This document shows, in pieces, positions 9,238-21,947 of a stretch of DNA of 64,000 nt (position 1 is its first letter; the number at the start of each line of letters is the position of its first letter). Both the position numbers and the translations under genes were made by a program. The notes below the pieces were generated by a model. The model searched no databases. It saw only the letters and a program-made list of their open reading frames with translations, and was not told the DNA's origin. The stretch comes from Phytoseiulus persimilis (Eukaryota > Arthropoda > Arachnida > Mesostigmata > Phytoseiidae): the NCBI GenBank assembly GCA_037576195.1, contig CM075104.1, forward strand, positions 626,775 to 690,774. Direction: 5' to 3'.

Positions 9238-11927
9238 CTTGGCGCCATATCTATCAATGCAGCTAGCATTGCTTCGCCTGGTAAAATTGATGTGCTACTC
9301 AACTATTGTCTTGAGAACACTGTCTACATTGTATTCATATGCGAAACATGGTGCAAGCCGGAGTCCGTTAGTGACGCCGAGCTGTCGTTCCATAATACTT
9401 TCACTGTCATCAGGAGGGATCGTGCCGGCCCCAAGCCAGGAGGTGCTGTCTGCATCCTTGTGCATAATTCTCTGAACTGTTGCCCGGTTGAGACTCTGGG
9501 CGGCAGTGAGGTGTGTGCCTGCGATCTCTTCGTATCTGGTTGCCGGATACGTCTCATATCGTTTTACTATCCCCCGTGGAGCGAAAATACTGCTGAAGGA
9601 ATTCTACGCATATCGTCTCTCATTGATGACCTGGAGTCGCTACTATCCACTGAAGCTCCTGTCATCTGTTGTGGTGACCTCAACCTGCCTGCCATTGATT
9701 GGTCTGCACTAACTTGTCCATCTTCTGCTGTTGGTGACTCTTGCTCGAGGGAGGAGCTGTTCAGGGATTTCGCATCCTCCTTTGGACTCTCTCAAATGGT
9801 GTCCTCACCGACTCATCGGAACGGTAACATCATTGACTTGGTCTTCTCGAGTGATGATGATATACTTGACTGTGTCAGGGTGACGCCAGCTCCCATCAAA
9901 TCTGACCACTTTCTCGTATCATTCAACCTCATCCTCACCGCAACCCCTGCTGGTTCCGGTAAGCAATCGTTTGCATTCAAGGAGGGTGATTATGATGCAA
10001 TCTCTGATCGGCTCCTATCCGTTCCTTGGACGGAGGTGGCATGCTCTGTTCGGGATGATGTCAATGCTCTGTACTGCTTCCTCGAGGGACTCCTCTTCGA
10101 TCTTCGTGATGCCTTCATTCCGAAACGGGCAGCGACTCGGCGTGATCATAGGATTTCTGATCACATTGCCCGTCTCTATGATGTGATAGAAGATCCACTT
10201 GCTGATCTCAATGTTGAGGCCCAGGACAGGATCATCTCTAGTATCGATCGCCTCGTCACTCGTGAGCGGACCTTGGTTGAAACCCGTGTGGCTGCCTCCA
10301 AGGATCCTCGAGATTTCTTCCGTTACGCTCAGAGTCGAATGGGTGGTGGCACCGGTGTGTCGCCGGACGGATCGATTCACTCAACATCCCAACAGAAAGC
10401 TGATTTGTTGGCTGAACATTTCGCATCTCTCTTGACCACGGATGATGGATCACCCACACCGATATATCCGTCGTGTGATTCGGCCCCGCAACTTGAAGAT
10501 CTCGTCTTTGACGAACTTACTGTCTACAATACTTTGCGAGCTCTTGGGACCAAACTCACCGTCACTCCTGATGGATTACCGCCACTATTCTTCTCCAGAG
10601 CCGCACTTGGACTCGCAAAACCTCTTGAGATAATCTTCAATCTCTCTCTTCGTACATCGGTTGTACCTGACGCGTGGAAGCTATCGTTCGTCACCCCTGT
10701 ATACAAATCCAAGGGATCGCGCACTGATGCTAGTAACTATAGTCTATATCTATCAGTGTTGTTGCGAGCAAGGTTTTTGAGCGTATTCTCACAAATCACA
10801 TTGTTGCGCACTGCGAATCGCATAATCTTTTCGATCCCAATCAATTCGGCTTCCGACCGAACAGGTCAACTGTCCTCCAGCTCGTTGATACGCACAATCA
10901 ATGGATATCGGCCTTCAATGATAATGCGGCCACTTCCGATGTCATCTATATTGACTTCCGCGCGGCATTCGATGTCGTCAACCATAGGTTACTCATCTCC
11001 AAGCTGCCTTCCTTTGGCTTCTCTGATCGCCTCTGTCGGTGGTTCGCGAATTTTCTCGCTGATCGCTTCTCGCGGGTCAGAATTGATTCATGTTTCTCGA
11101 GGCGTTACGCTTGCTCATCTGGTGTTCCGCAGGGCAGTGTAGTTGGACCCATGTTATTTCTGTTGTTCTCAAATGATGTTCAGTATGAGATTTCTGATTC
11201 AGTACAGCATCGCACCTATGCTGATGATATCAAGATATTCGCTGATGCTTCTAGGCCCGGAGCGAGGGAGGCACTCCAACTTTCGTTGATTAATATCGGT
11301 AACTGGGCTCAGCGCTGGAAGCTTCTGATATCTTCCTCTAAATCTGCAGCTATTCACATCCTTCATGACGACCGCCATTCTTACACGCTCCTTGGTGAAG
11401 CCATCCCGGAGGTTCTTCAAGTGAAGGATCTTGGTGTCAACTTCACTTCTGACCTTAAGCCTGAGACTCACACCTATAATGCGATTGCGAGGGCAGGGAG
11501 AACTGCTAACTTCGTCCTCCGGGCGTTTGATTGTAGAATCCCTGACGTCTATTTTCGTGCCTATAAGTCCCTTGTCCTCCCCTCTCTCCTGTATGGTTCG
11601 GAAGTCTGGCGGCCTTGGCTCAGGGGATCCACTGATGCCTTGGAGCGCTTCCAACGCAAATTCGTTAGGAGGGCTGCTCGCAAATGCCGTATCTCCCCTG
11701 ACTTACTCTCTCTCCCTCCTATATATGATGTTCTTGATGATAAGGATCTCAAGCTAGCGCACTGCATCCAGCGCCTGAATTTTACTAGGAATTTTGTTAC
11801 CCGTGTTACTAAAACCCGTTCTCGGCGACTTTTCGTTGTACCGCGGGCCCGTAATAACACTGTATCGAATAGTTTTCGCTCGAGACTATTTAGTCGATTT
11901 AATCGTATTTCCCCCGGTACCCAGTAA
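9238..11927 (+). pseudogene. LINE copy 1 ORF2: endonuclease-reverse transcriptase, frameshifted
   Basis: The frame opens directly after TGA 9235-9237 with LGAISINAAS and has no early ATG. Endonuclease residues are visible: N7, E36 in ICETW, GDLN (D137, N139) and SDH (212-214). The reverse transcriptase follows. Lesions specific to this copy are a 12-bp in-frame deletion near 10363 (ctactcaaaacg lost) and a one-base loss at about 10743 (tagtctat where the others read tagacctat). The frameshift separates the endonuclease and fingers from the palm. The PQGS and YADD part is open again in the frame beginning at about 11151 and ends at 11927. The length, 2690 bp, equals the 2703 bp of copy 2 minus 12 minus 1. 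Confidence 0.88.
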
Positions 11928-11944
11928 TAAACCGTGCATTACCA

Positions 11945-14900
11945 AAAAGAATCCCGACCGCAGCCCTACGGCTCGACTCCGAATCGACTTGCTATCGATG
12001 TGTTAGCTTGATGGCCGATGTTCAGTCTTCTCGAGGTTGGACTTGGACAGATTCCGAGACTCTGGCACGGTCGCTCGCCCAGAGTTTTTCTAACGCCTAT
12101 CCTAAATCAACCTACTCCAAGATCATGATTCAACTCGGATTTGTATTGCTCTCCTGGGTCGAGTTGCTCTCTTGTCAATTGGAGACTAAGACGTGTGACT
12201 ATTCGACCCCTGCTATGACTGGCTCCCAAGTGTGGGCTTGGAAAGAATCCCGACCGCAGCCCTTCGGCTCGACTCCGAGTCGACCTGCTATCGATATGTT
12301 AGCTTGATTGCCGATGTTCAGTCTTTTCGGGGTTGGACTCGGAAAGATTCCGACACTCAGGCGGGGTCGTTCGCCCAGAGTTTTTCGAACACCTAACTTA
12401 AATCGACCTACTCCAAGAGGATGATTCAACTCGGATTTTCATTGCTCTCCCGGGTCGAGTTGTTCTCTTGTCTGTTGGAGACTACGACGTTCGACTATTG
12501 GACCCCCACTATGACTGACTCCCAAGTGTGGACTTGGACAGATTCCGAGACTCTGGCAGGGTCGCTCTCCCTGAGTTTTTCTAACACCTAACCTAAATCC
12601 ACCTACTCCAAGAGGATGATTCAACTCGGATTTGTATTGCTCTGCCTTGTTGAGTTGTTCTCTTGTCTATCAGAGACTACGACGTTTGACCATTGCACCC
12701 CCTGTATGACTGACTCCCAAGTGTGGGCTCAGAAAGAATCCCGACCGCAGCCCTACGGCTCGACTCCGAATCGACTTGCTATCGACGTGTTAGCTTGATG
12801 GCCGATGTTCAGTCTTCTCGAGGTTGGACTTGGACAGAATCCGAGACTCTGGCACGGTCGCTCGCCAAGAGTTTTTCTAACGCCTATCCTAAATCAACCT
12901 ACTCCAAGACCATGATTCAACTCGGATTTGTATTGCTCTCCTGGGTCGAGTTGCTCTCTTGTCAATTGGAGACTAAGACGTGTGACTATTCGACCCCTGC
13001 TATGACTGGCTCCCAAGTGTGGGCTTGGAAAGAATCCCGACCGCAGCCCTTCGGCTCGACTCCGAGTCGACCTGTTATCGATGTGTTAGCTTGATTGCCG
13101 ATGTTCAGTCTTCTCGAGGTTGGACTTGGACAGATTCCGAGACGCTGCCAGGGTCGCTCGCCCAGAGTTTTTCTAACGCCTATCCTGAATCAACCTACTC
13201 CAAGATCACGATTCAACTCGGATCTGTATTGCTCTCCCTTGCTGAGTTGTTCTCTTGTCTATCAGAGACTACGACATTTGACCATTGGACCCCCTATATG
13301 ACTGACTCCCAAGTGTAGGCTCAGAAAGAATCCCGACCGCAGCCCTACGGCTCGACTCCGAATGGACTTGCTATCGATGTGTTAGCTTGATTGCCGATGT
13401 TCAGTCATCTCGAGGTTGGACTTGGATAGATTCCGAGACTCTGGCAGGGTGGCTCTCCCTGAGTTTTTCTGACACCTAACCTAAATCCACCTCCTCCAAG
13501 ATCACGATTCAACTCGGATTTGTATTGCTCTCCCGGGTCGAGTTGCTCTCTTATCAATTGGAGACTAAGACGTGTGACTATTCGACCCCTACTATGACTG
13601 GCTCCCAAGTGTGGGCTTGGGAAGAATCCCGACCGCAGCCATTCGGCTCGACTCCGAGTCGACCTGTTATCGATGTGTTAGCTTGATTGCCGATGTTCAG
13701 TCTTCTCGAGGTTGGACTTGGACAGATTCCGAGACGCTGCCAGGGTCGCTCGCCCAGAGTTTTTCTAACGCCTATCCTGAATCAACCTACTCCAAGATCA
13801 CGATTCAACTCGGATCTGTATTGCTCTCCCTTGCTGAGTTGTTCTCTTGTCTATCAGAGACTACGACATTTGACCATTGGACCCCCTATATGACTGACTC
13901 CCAAGTGTAGGCTCAGAAAGAATCCCGACCGCAGCCCTACGGCTCGACTCCGAATGGACTTGCTATCGATGTGTTAGCTTGATTGCCGATGTTCAGTCAT
14001 CTCGAGGTTGGACTTGGATAGATTCCGAGACTCTGGCAGGGTGGCTCTCCCTGAGTTTTTCTGACACCTAACCTAAATCCACCTCCTCCAAGACCATGAT
14101 TCAACTCGGATTTGTATTGCTCTCCTGGGTCGAGTTGCTCTCTTGTCAATTGGAGACTAAGACGTGTGACTATTCGACCCCTGCTATGACTGGCTCCCAA
14201 GTGTGGGCTTGGAAAGAATCCCGACCGCAGCCCTTCGGCTCGACTCCGAGTCGACCTGTTATCGATGTGTTAGCTTGATTGCCGATGTTCAGTCTTCTCG
14301 AGGTTGGACTTGGACAGATTCCGAGACGCTGCCAGGGTCGCTCGCCCAGAGTTTTTCTAACGCCTATCCTGAATCAACCTACTCCAAGATCACGATTCAA
14401 CTCGGATCTGTATTGCTCTCCCTTGCTGAGTTGTTCTCTTGTCTATCAGAGACTACGACATTTGACCATTGGACCCCCTATATGACTGACTCCCAAGTGT
14501 AGGCTCAGAAAGAATCCCGACCGCAGCCCTACGGCTCGACTCCGAATGGACTTGCTATCGATGTGTTAGCTTGATTGCCGATGTTCAGTCATCTCGAGGT
14601 TGGACTTGGATAGATTCCGAGACTCTGGCAGGGTGGCTCTCCCTGAGTTTTTCTGACACCTAACCTAAATCCACCTCCTCCAAGATCACGATTCAACTCG
14701 GATTTGTATTGCTCTCCCGGGTCGAGTTGCTCTCTTATCAATTGGAGACTAAGACGTGTGACTATTCGACCCCTACTATGACTGGCTCCCAAGTGTGGGC
14801 TTGGGAAGAATCCCGACCGCAGCCATTCGGCTCGACTCCGATTCGACTTCCTATCGATGTGCTAGCTTGTTTGCCGATGTTCAGTCTTTTCGAGGTTGGA

Positions 14901-15025
14901 CTCGGAAGGACTCCGAGACTCTGGCGGGGTCGCTCGCCCAGAGTTTCTCCAACACCTAAACTGAATCGACCTACTCCAAGAGGATGATTTAACTCGGATT
15001 TGTATTGCTTCCCCGGGTTGAATTG
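11945..15025 (-). repeat. 296/195-bp satellite array, reverse orientation
   Basis: Satellite between LINE copies 1 and 2. The first ~850 bp repeat the right flank of the fragment at 6872. The rest is dominated by a 592-bp dimer in three copies. The block ends at the same satellite-LINE joint as copy 1. No other genes are seen. Confidence 0.93.
13019..14795 (-). repeat. 592-bp higher-order repeat, three copies
   Basis: Blocks starting at 13019, 13611 and 14203 are near-identical over 592 bp (2 x 296). Diagnostic variants such as the tgtaggctcagaaag stop variant and cgaatggact recur once per 592 bp. Single copies or relatives of this dimer reappear at about 20934, 27431 and 35769. This is the signature of local unequal exchange. 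Confidence 0.85.
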
Positions 15026-15186
15026 TTGGCTTGTCGTCTGCTACTGGCGGCGTGCATCGCAATTCACACCGCTCCTCGACTTTTTTCCATTTTCTCGCTG
15101 GAAAACTTCCTATTTCTGCGGCGGACTACTCAGTGGCAAGCTGTGGACTCAATCCTCGGTTTCAACAAGTTGTTGCTGTGCTCGGT

Positions 15187-16086
15187 ATGACTTCCCACCC
15201 TACATGCGCCCTCTGTGGCTCTCACCAGCTGAGAGGTGATCGTGGACCTATGCTTGCTTGCCTGGGCCTCTGCCTCAACTTCATCCATGAAGGCTGCCAC
15301 GTGGAAAAGCGGAGTGCGGGGCTATGTGGCAGTTGTGTGTCTGCTGATAAGAAGGACAAACCTACAGCGAAGAATGTATTTGGCCGTGTCATCCAGCTCA
15401 GTAACATGATGTTGGAGCTACATGCAAAAATTGATGCTCAAGTCATGAGATCAACATGCTTCGTGATGTGCTGTCATCCCACAATCCTGAAGGCTCCTCG
15501 TTGTTGCTCAGGCCGCGTGACGACCCAGGAGTGAAGAAAAGTGCTAGAGTCGGCGCCGGAAGGCTGAAATCGCCACTCCCTTCGCTGTCAGCCGCATCGG
15601 TCGCCTCGCCATCACCTGTTGCGCCTGGCGCGGCCGCTACCCAGGCTAATTCCAGCGATGGTGGCGATGGCCATGGGCCCCCTCGGGTGGTGGCTTCTGA
15701 CAAGATGGCACAGTTACCAAGGGGTAAGCCTCGTAGAGGGAGACCCACTGTTGGTACTGGGAATTCTCAGTGCTCCCTGAGTGCCGCGCCGCGTCCCCCG
15801 AAAATTATGAACATCTTCGTTTCTCGACTTGCGCAGGACACATCGGCTCGCTCTGTTTTCGACTACGCACTGACTCTGTGCACTGGTGTCTCGTTGGTGT
15901 CTAAATAAGTTCAAGAATGATTCGGGAAGATTCGCCTCATTCGTCATTACAACTTGTGATGGTGATCCTCGTGAACTACTCGGAGCTGATCGCTGGCCTG
16001 AGGGAGTCATAGTTGTTAGATTCCGTGGACGTTCTATAATCGAGGATAGAGTCGAGGAGACCGCTGGACCAGTCGGCCCTGCCTGA
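15187..16086 (+). pseudogene. LINE copy 2 ORF1, frameshifted
   Basis: Starts at ATG 15187 with the C4HC3 PHD-like pattern at residues 7-50. The frame is lost at about 15442 by the same missing C as in copy 1 and again at tctaaataagttc (about 15899-15911) as in all copies. The C-terminal domain (FKNDSGRFASF onward) is open in the ORF2 frame and ends at TGA 16084-16086. Copy 1 differs here by a single base, Asp-Ala instead of Asp-Ser. Confidence 0.82.
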
Positions 16087-18789
16087 CTTGGCGCCATATC
16101 TATCAATGCAGCTAGCATTGCTTCGCCTGGTAAAATTGATGTGCTACTCAACTATTGTCTTGAGAACACTGTCTACATTGTATTCATATGCGAAACATGG
16201 TGCAAGCCGGAGTCCGTTAGTGACGCCGAGCTGTCGTTCCATAATACTTTCACTGTCATCAGGAGGGATCGTGCCGGCCCCAAGCCAGGAGGTGCTGTCT
16301 GCATCCTTGTGCATAATTCTCTGAACTGTTGCCCGGTTGAGACTCTGGGCGGCAGTGAGGTGTGTGCCTGCGATCTCTTCGTATCTGGTTGCCGGATACG
16401 TCTCATATCGTTTTACTATCCCCCGTGGAGCGAAAATACTGCTGAAGGAATTCTACGCATATCGTCTCTCATTGATGACCTGGAGTCGCTACTATCCACT
16501 GAAGCTCCTGTCATCTGTTGTGGTGACCTCAACCTGCCTGCCATTGATTGGTCTGCACTAACTTGTCCATCTTCTGCTGTTGGTGACTCTTGCTCGAGGG
16601 AGGAGCTGTTCAGGGATTTCGCATCCTCCTTTGGACTCTCTCAAATGGTGTCCTCACCGACTCATCGGAACGGTAACATCATTGACTTGGTCTTCTCGAG
16701 TGATGATGATATACTTGACTGTGTCAGGGTGACGCCAGCTCCCATCAAATCTGACCACTTTCTCGTATCATTCAACCTCATCCTCACCGCAACCCCTGCT
16801 GGTTCCGGTAAGCAATCGTTTGCATTCAAGGAGGGTGATTATGATGCAATCTCTGATCGGCTCCTATCCGTTCCTTGGACGGAGGTGGCATGCTCTGTTC
16901 GGGATGATGTCAATGCTCTGTACTGCTTCCTCGAGGGACTCCTCTTCGATCTTCGTGATGCCTTCATTCCGAAACGGGCAGCGACTCGGCGTGATCATAG
17001 GATTTCTGATCACATTGCCCGTCTCTATGATGTGATAGAAGATCCACTTGCTGATCTCAATGTTGAGGCCCAGGACAGGATCATCTCTAGTATCGATCGC
17101 CTCGTCACTCGTGAGCGGACCTTGGTTGAAACCCGTGTGGCTGCCTCCAAGGATCCTCGAGATTTCTTCCGTTACGCTCAGAGTCGAATGGGTGGTGGCG
17201 CCGGTGTGTCGCTACTCAAAACGCCGGACGGATCGATTCACTCAACATCCCAACAGAAAGCTGATTTGTTGGCTGAACATTTCGCATCTCTCTTGACCAC
17301 GGATGATGGATCACCCACACCGATATATCCGTCGTGTGATTCGGCCCCGCAACTTGAAGATCTCGTCTTTGACGAACTTACTGTCTACAATACTTTGCGA
17401 GCTCTTGGGACCAAACTCACCGTCACTCCTGATGGATTACCGCCACTATTCTTCTCCAGAGCCGCACTTGGACTCGCAAAACCTCTTGAGATAATCTTCA
17501 ATCTCTCTCTTCGTACATCGGTTGTACCTGACGCGTGGAAGCTATCGTTCGTCACCCCTGTATACAAATCCAAGGGATCGCGCACTGATGCTAGTAACTA
17601 TAGACCTATATCTATCAGTGTTGTTGCAAGCAAGGTTTTTGAGCGTATTCTCACAAATCACATTGTTGCGCACTGCGAATCGCATAATCTTTTCGATCCC
17701 AATCAATTCGGCTTCCGACCGAACAGGTCAACTGTCCTCCAGCTCGTTGATACGCACAATCAATGGATATCGGCCTTCAATGATAATGCGGCCACTTCCG
17801 ATGTCATCTATATTGACTTCCGCGCGGCATTCGATGTCGTCAACCATAGGTTACTCATCTCCAAGCTGCCTTCCTTTGGCTTCTCTGATCGCCTCTGTCG
17901 GTGGTTCGCGAATTTTCTCGCTGATCGCTTCTCGCGGGTCAGAATTGATTCATGTTTTTCGAGGCGTTACGCTTGCTCATCTGGTGTTCCGCAGGGCAGT
18001 GTAGTTGGACCCATGTTATTTCTGTTGTTCTCAAATGATGTTCAGTATGAGATTTCTGATTCAGTACAGCATCGCACCTATGCTGATGATATCAAGATAT
18101 TCGCTGATGCTTCTAGGCCCGGAGCGAGGGAGGCACTCCAACTTTCGTTGATTAATATCGGTAACTGGGCTCAGCGCTGAAAGCTTCTGATATCTTCCTC
18201 TAAATCTGCAGCTATTCACATCCTTCATGACGACCGCCATTCTTACACGCTCCTTGGTGAAGCCATCCCGGAGGTTCTTCAAGTGAAGGATCTTGGTGTC
18301 AACTTCACTTCTGACCTTAAGCCTGAGACTCACACCTATAATGCGATTGCGAGGGCAGGGAGAACTGCTAACTTCGTCCTCCGGGCGTTTGATTGTAGAA
18401 TCCCTGACGTCTATTTTCGTGCCTATAAGTCCCTTGTCCTCCCCTCTCTCCTGTATGGTTCGGAAGTCTGGCGGCCTTGGCTCAGGGGATCCACTGATGC
18501 CTTGGAGCGCTTCCAACGCAAATTCGTTAGGAGGGCTGCTCGCAAATGCCGTATCTCCCCTGACTTACTCTCTCTCCCTCCTATACATGATGTTCTTGAT
18601 GATAAGGATCTCAAGCTAGCGCACTGCATCCAGCGCCTGAATTTTACTAGGAATTCTGTTACCCGTGTTACTAAAACCCGTTCTCGGCGACTTTTCGTTG
18701 TACCGCGGGCCCGTAATAACACTGTATCGAATAGTTTTCGCTGGAGACTATTTAGTCGATTTAATCGTATTTCCCCCGGTACCCAGTAA
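16087..18789 (+). pseudogene. LINE copy 2 ORF2: endonuclease-reverse transcriptase with one stop
   Basis: A 900-codon frame from the codon after TGA 16084-16086 to TAA 18787-18789. The endonuclease occupies roughly residues 1-225, with N7, ET at 36-37, GDLN and SDH. The reverse transcriptase includes VTPDGLPP (about 436), SNYRPISIS, the catalytic YIDF (about 565-568), GVPQGSVVGP (about 623) and TYADD (about 654-658). The C-terminal part contains LYGSEVW and a basic tail. The only break is TGA 18178-18180, where the other copies have TGG (AQRW). It falls just after the YADD region. This is the best-preserved ORF2 of the set. The only candidate AUGs lie inside the endonuclease domain, so the start mechanism is unclear. 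Confidence 0.9.
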
Positions 18790-18806
18790 TAAACCGTGCA
18801 TTACCA

Positions 18807-21786
18807 AAAAGAATCCCGACCGCAGCCCTACGGCTCGACTCCGAATCGACTTGCTATCGATGTGTTAGCTTGATGGCCGATGTTCAGTCTTCTCGAGGTT
18901 GGACTTGGACAGATTCCGAGACTCTGGCACGGTCGCTCGCCCAGAGTTTTTCTAACGCCTATCCTAAATCAACCTACTCCAAGATCATGATTCAACTCGG
19001 ATTTGTATTGCTCTCCTGGGTCGAGTTGCTCTCTTGTCAATTGGAGACTAAGACGTGTGACTATTCGACCCCTGCTATGACTGGCTCCCAAGTGTGGGCT
19101 TGGAAAGAATCCCGACCGCAGCCCTTCGGCTCGACTCCGAGTCGACCTGCTATCGATATGTTAGCTTGATTGCCGATGTTCAGTCTTTTCGGGGTTGGAC
19201 TCGGAAAGATTCCGACACTCAGGCGGGGTCGTTCGCCCAGAGTTTTTCGAACACCTAACTTAAATCGACCTACTCCAAGAGGATGATTCAACTCGGATTT
19301 TCATTGCTCTCCCGGGTCGAGTTGTTCTCTTGTCTGTTGGAGACTACGACGTTCGACTATTGGACCCCCACTATGACTGACTCCCAAGTGTGGACTTGGA
19401 CAGATTCCGAGACTCTGGCAGGGTCGCTCTCCCTGAGTTTTTCTAACACCTAACCTAAATCCACCTACTCCAAGAGGATGATTCAACTCGGATTTGTATT
19501 GCTCTGCCTTGTTGAGTTGTTCTCTTGTCTATCAGAGACTACGACGTTTGACCATTGCACCCCCTGTATGACTGACTCCCAAGTGTGGGCTCAGAAAGAA
19601 TCCCGACCGCAGCCCTACGGCTCGACTCCGAATCGACTTGCTATCGATGTGTTAGCTTGATGGCCGATGTTCAGTCTTCTCGAGGTTGGACTTGGACAGA
19701 ATCCGAGACTCTGGCACGGTCGCTCGCCAAGAGTTTTTCTAACGCCTATCCTAAATCAACCTACTCCAAGATCATGATTCAACTCGGATTTGTATTGCTC
19801 TCCTGGGTCGAGTTGCTCTCTTGTCAATTGGAGACTAAGACGTGTGACTATTCGACCCCTGCTATGACTGGCTCCCAAGTGTGGGCTTGGAAAGAATCCC
19901 GACCGCAGCCCTTCGGCTCGACTCCGAGTCGACCTGCTATCGATATGTTAGCTTGATTGCCGATGTTCAGTCTTTTCGGGGTTGGACTCGGAAAGATTCC
20001 GACACTCAGGCGGGGTCGTTCGCCCAGAGTTTTTCGAACACCTAACTTAAATCGACCTACTCCAAGAGGATGATTCAACTCGGATTTTCATTGCTCTCCC
20101 GGGTCGAGTTGTTCTCTTGTCTGTTGGAGACTACGACGTTCGACTATTGGACCCCCACTATGACTGACTCCCAAGTGTGGACTTGGACAGATTCCGAGAC
20201 TCTGGCAGGGTCGCTCTCCCTGAGTTTTTCTAACACCTAACCTAAATCCACCTACTCCAAGAGGATGATTCAACTCGGATTTGTATTGCTCTGCCTTGTT
20301 GAGTTGTTCTCTTGTCTATCAGAGACTACGACGTTTGACCATTGCACCCCCTGTATGACTGACTCCCAAGTGTGGGCTCAGAAAGAATCCCGACCGCAGC
20401 CCTACGGCTCGACTCCGAATCGACTTGCTATCGATGTGTTAGCTTGATGGCCGATGTTCAGTCTTCTCGAGGTTGGACTTGGACAGAATCCGAGACTCTG
20501 GCACGGTCGCTCGCCAAGAGTTTTTCTAACGCCTATCCTAAATCAACCTACTCCAAGATCATGATTCAACTCGGGTTTGTATTGCTCTCCCGGGTCGAGT
20601 TGCTCTTTTATCAATTGGAGAGTAAGACGTGTGACTATTCGACCCCTACTATGACTGGCTCCCAAGTGTGGGCTTGGGAAAAATCCCGACCGCAGCCCTT
20701 CGGCTCGACTCCGAATCGACTTGCTATCGATGTGTTAGCTTGATTGCCGATGTTCAGTCTTTTCGAGGTTGGACTCGGAAAGATTCCGAGACTCCGGCAG
20801 GGTCGCTCGCCTAGAGTTTTTCTAACACCTAGCCTAAATCGACCTACTCCAAGAGGATGATTTCACTCTGATTTGTATTGCTGCCCCGGGTTGAGTTTTT
20901 CTCTAGTCCATTGGAGTCTACGACTTGTGACTATTGGACCCCTACCATGACTGGCTCCCAAGTGTGGGCTTAGGAAGAATCCCGACCGCAGCCCTTCGGC
21001 TCGACTCCGAGTCGACCTGTTATCGATGTGTTAGCTTGATTGCCGATGTTCAGTCTTCTCGAGGTTGGACTTGGACAGATTCCGAGACGCTGCCAGGGTC
21101 GCTCGCCCAGAGTTTTTCTAACGCCTATCCTGAATCAACCTACTCCAAGATCACGATTCAACTCGGATCTGTATTGCTCTCCCTTGCTGAGTTGTTCTCT
21201 TGTCTATCAGAGACTACGACATTTGACCATTGGACCCCCTATATGACTGACTCCCAAGTGTAGGCTCAGAAAGAATCCCGACCGCAGCCCTACGGCTCGA
21301 CTCCGAATGGACTTGCTATCGATGTGTTAGCTTGATTGCCGATGTTCAGTCATCTCGAGGTTGGACTTGGATAGATTCCGAGACTCTGGCAGGGTGGCTC
21401 TCCCTGAGTTTTTCTGACACCTAACCTAAATCCACCTCCTCCAAGATCACGATTCAACTCGGATTTGTATTGCTCTCCCGGGTCGAGTTGCTCTCTTATC
21501 AATTGGAGACTAAGACGTGTGACTATTCGACCCCTACTATGACTGGCTCCCAAGTGTGGGCTTGGGAAGAATCCCGACCGCAGCCCTTCGGCTCGACTCC
21601 GATTCGACTTCCTATCGATGTGCTAGCTTGTTTGCCGATGTTCAGTCTTTTCGAGGTTGGACTCGGAAGGACTCCGAGACTCTGGCGGGGTCGCTCGCCC
21701 AGAGTTTCTCCAACACCTAAACTGAATCGACCTACTCCAAGAGGATGATTTAACTCGGATTTGTATTGCTTCCCCGGGTTGAGTTG
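18807..21786 (-). repeat. 296/195-bp satellite array, reverse orientation, with 787-bp HOR
   Basis: Satellite between LINE copies 2 and 3. A 787-bp block (2 x 296 + 195) is repeated in tandem (markers at 19061/19848, 19301/20088 and 19478/20265). The final ~800 bp match the left flank of copy 2 with an offset of 6761 bp. No non-satellite genes are seen. Confidence 0.92.
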
Positions 21787-21947
21787 TTGGCTTGTCGTCT
21801 GCTACTGGCGGCGTGCATCGCAATTCACACCGCTCCTCGACTTTTTTCCATTTTCTCGCTGGAAAACTTCCTATTTCTGCGGCGGACTACTCAGTGGCAA
21901 GCTGTGGACTCAATCCTCGGTTTCAACAAGTTGTTGCTGTGCTCGGT

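Larger units (their letters stand above)
8177..11944 (+). mobile_element. CR1-like LINE, copy 1 (full size, dead)
   Basis: A ~3.77-kb element with a ~160-bp 5' leader, ORF1 (PHD-like finger protein), ORF2 (endonuclease plus reverse transcriptase) and only ~17 bp after the ORF2 stop. There is no poly(A) or 3' microsatellite tail. Both flanks are reverse satellite. The left joint falls after ccccgggttgaattgtt and the right joint before aagaatcccg, so about 75 bp of a satellite unit is missing at the insertion point. The same joints are found at copies 2 and 3. Confidence 0.9.
15026..18806 (+). mobile_element. CR1-like LINE, copy 2 (full size, one nonsense codon in ORF2)
   Basis: The same element and the same two satellite joints as copy 1, 6849 bp downstream. 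It retains the ctactcaaaacg segment missing from copy 1. It shares with copy 1 the ORF1 one-base deletion and the ttgaattgttgg spelling at the left joint (copy 3 reads ttgagttgttgg), so copies 1 and 2 appear to be sisters. Confidence 0.9.
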
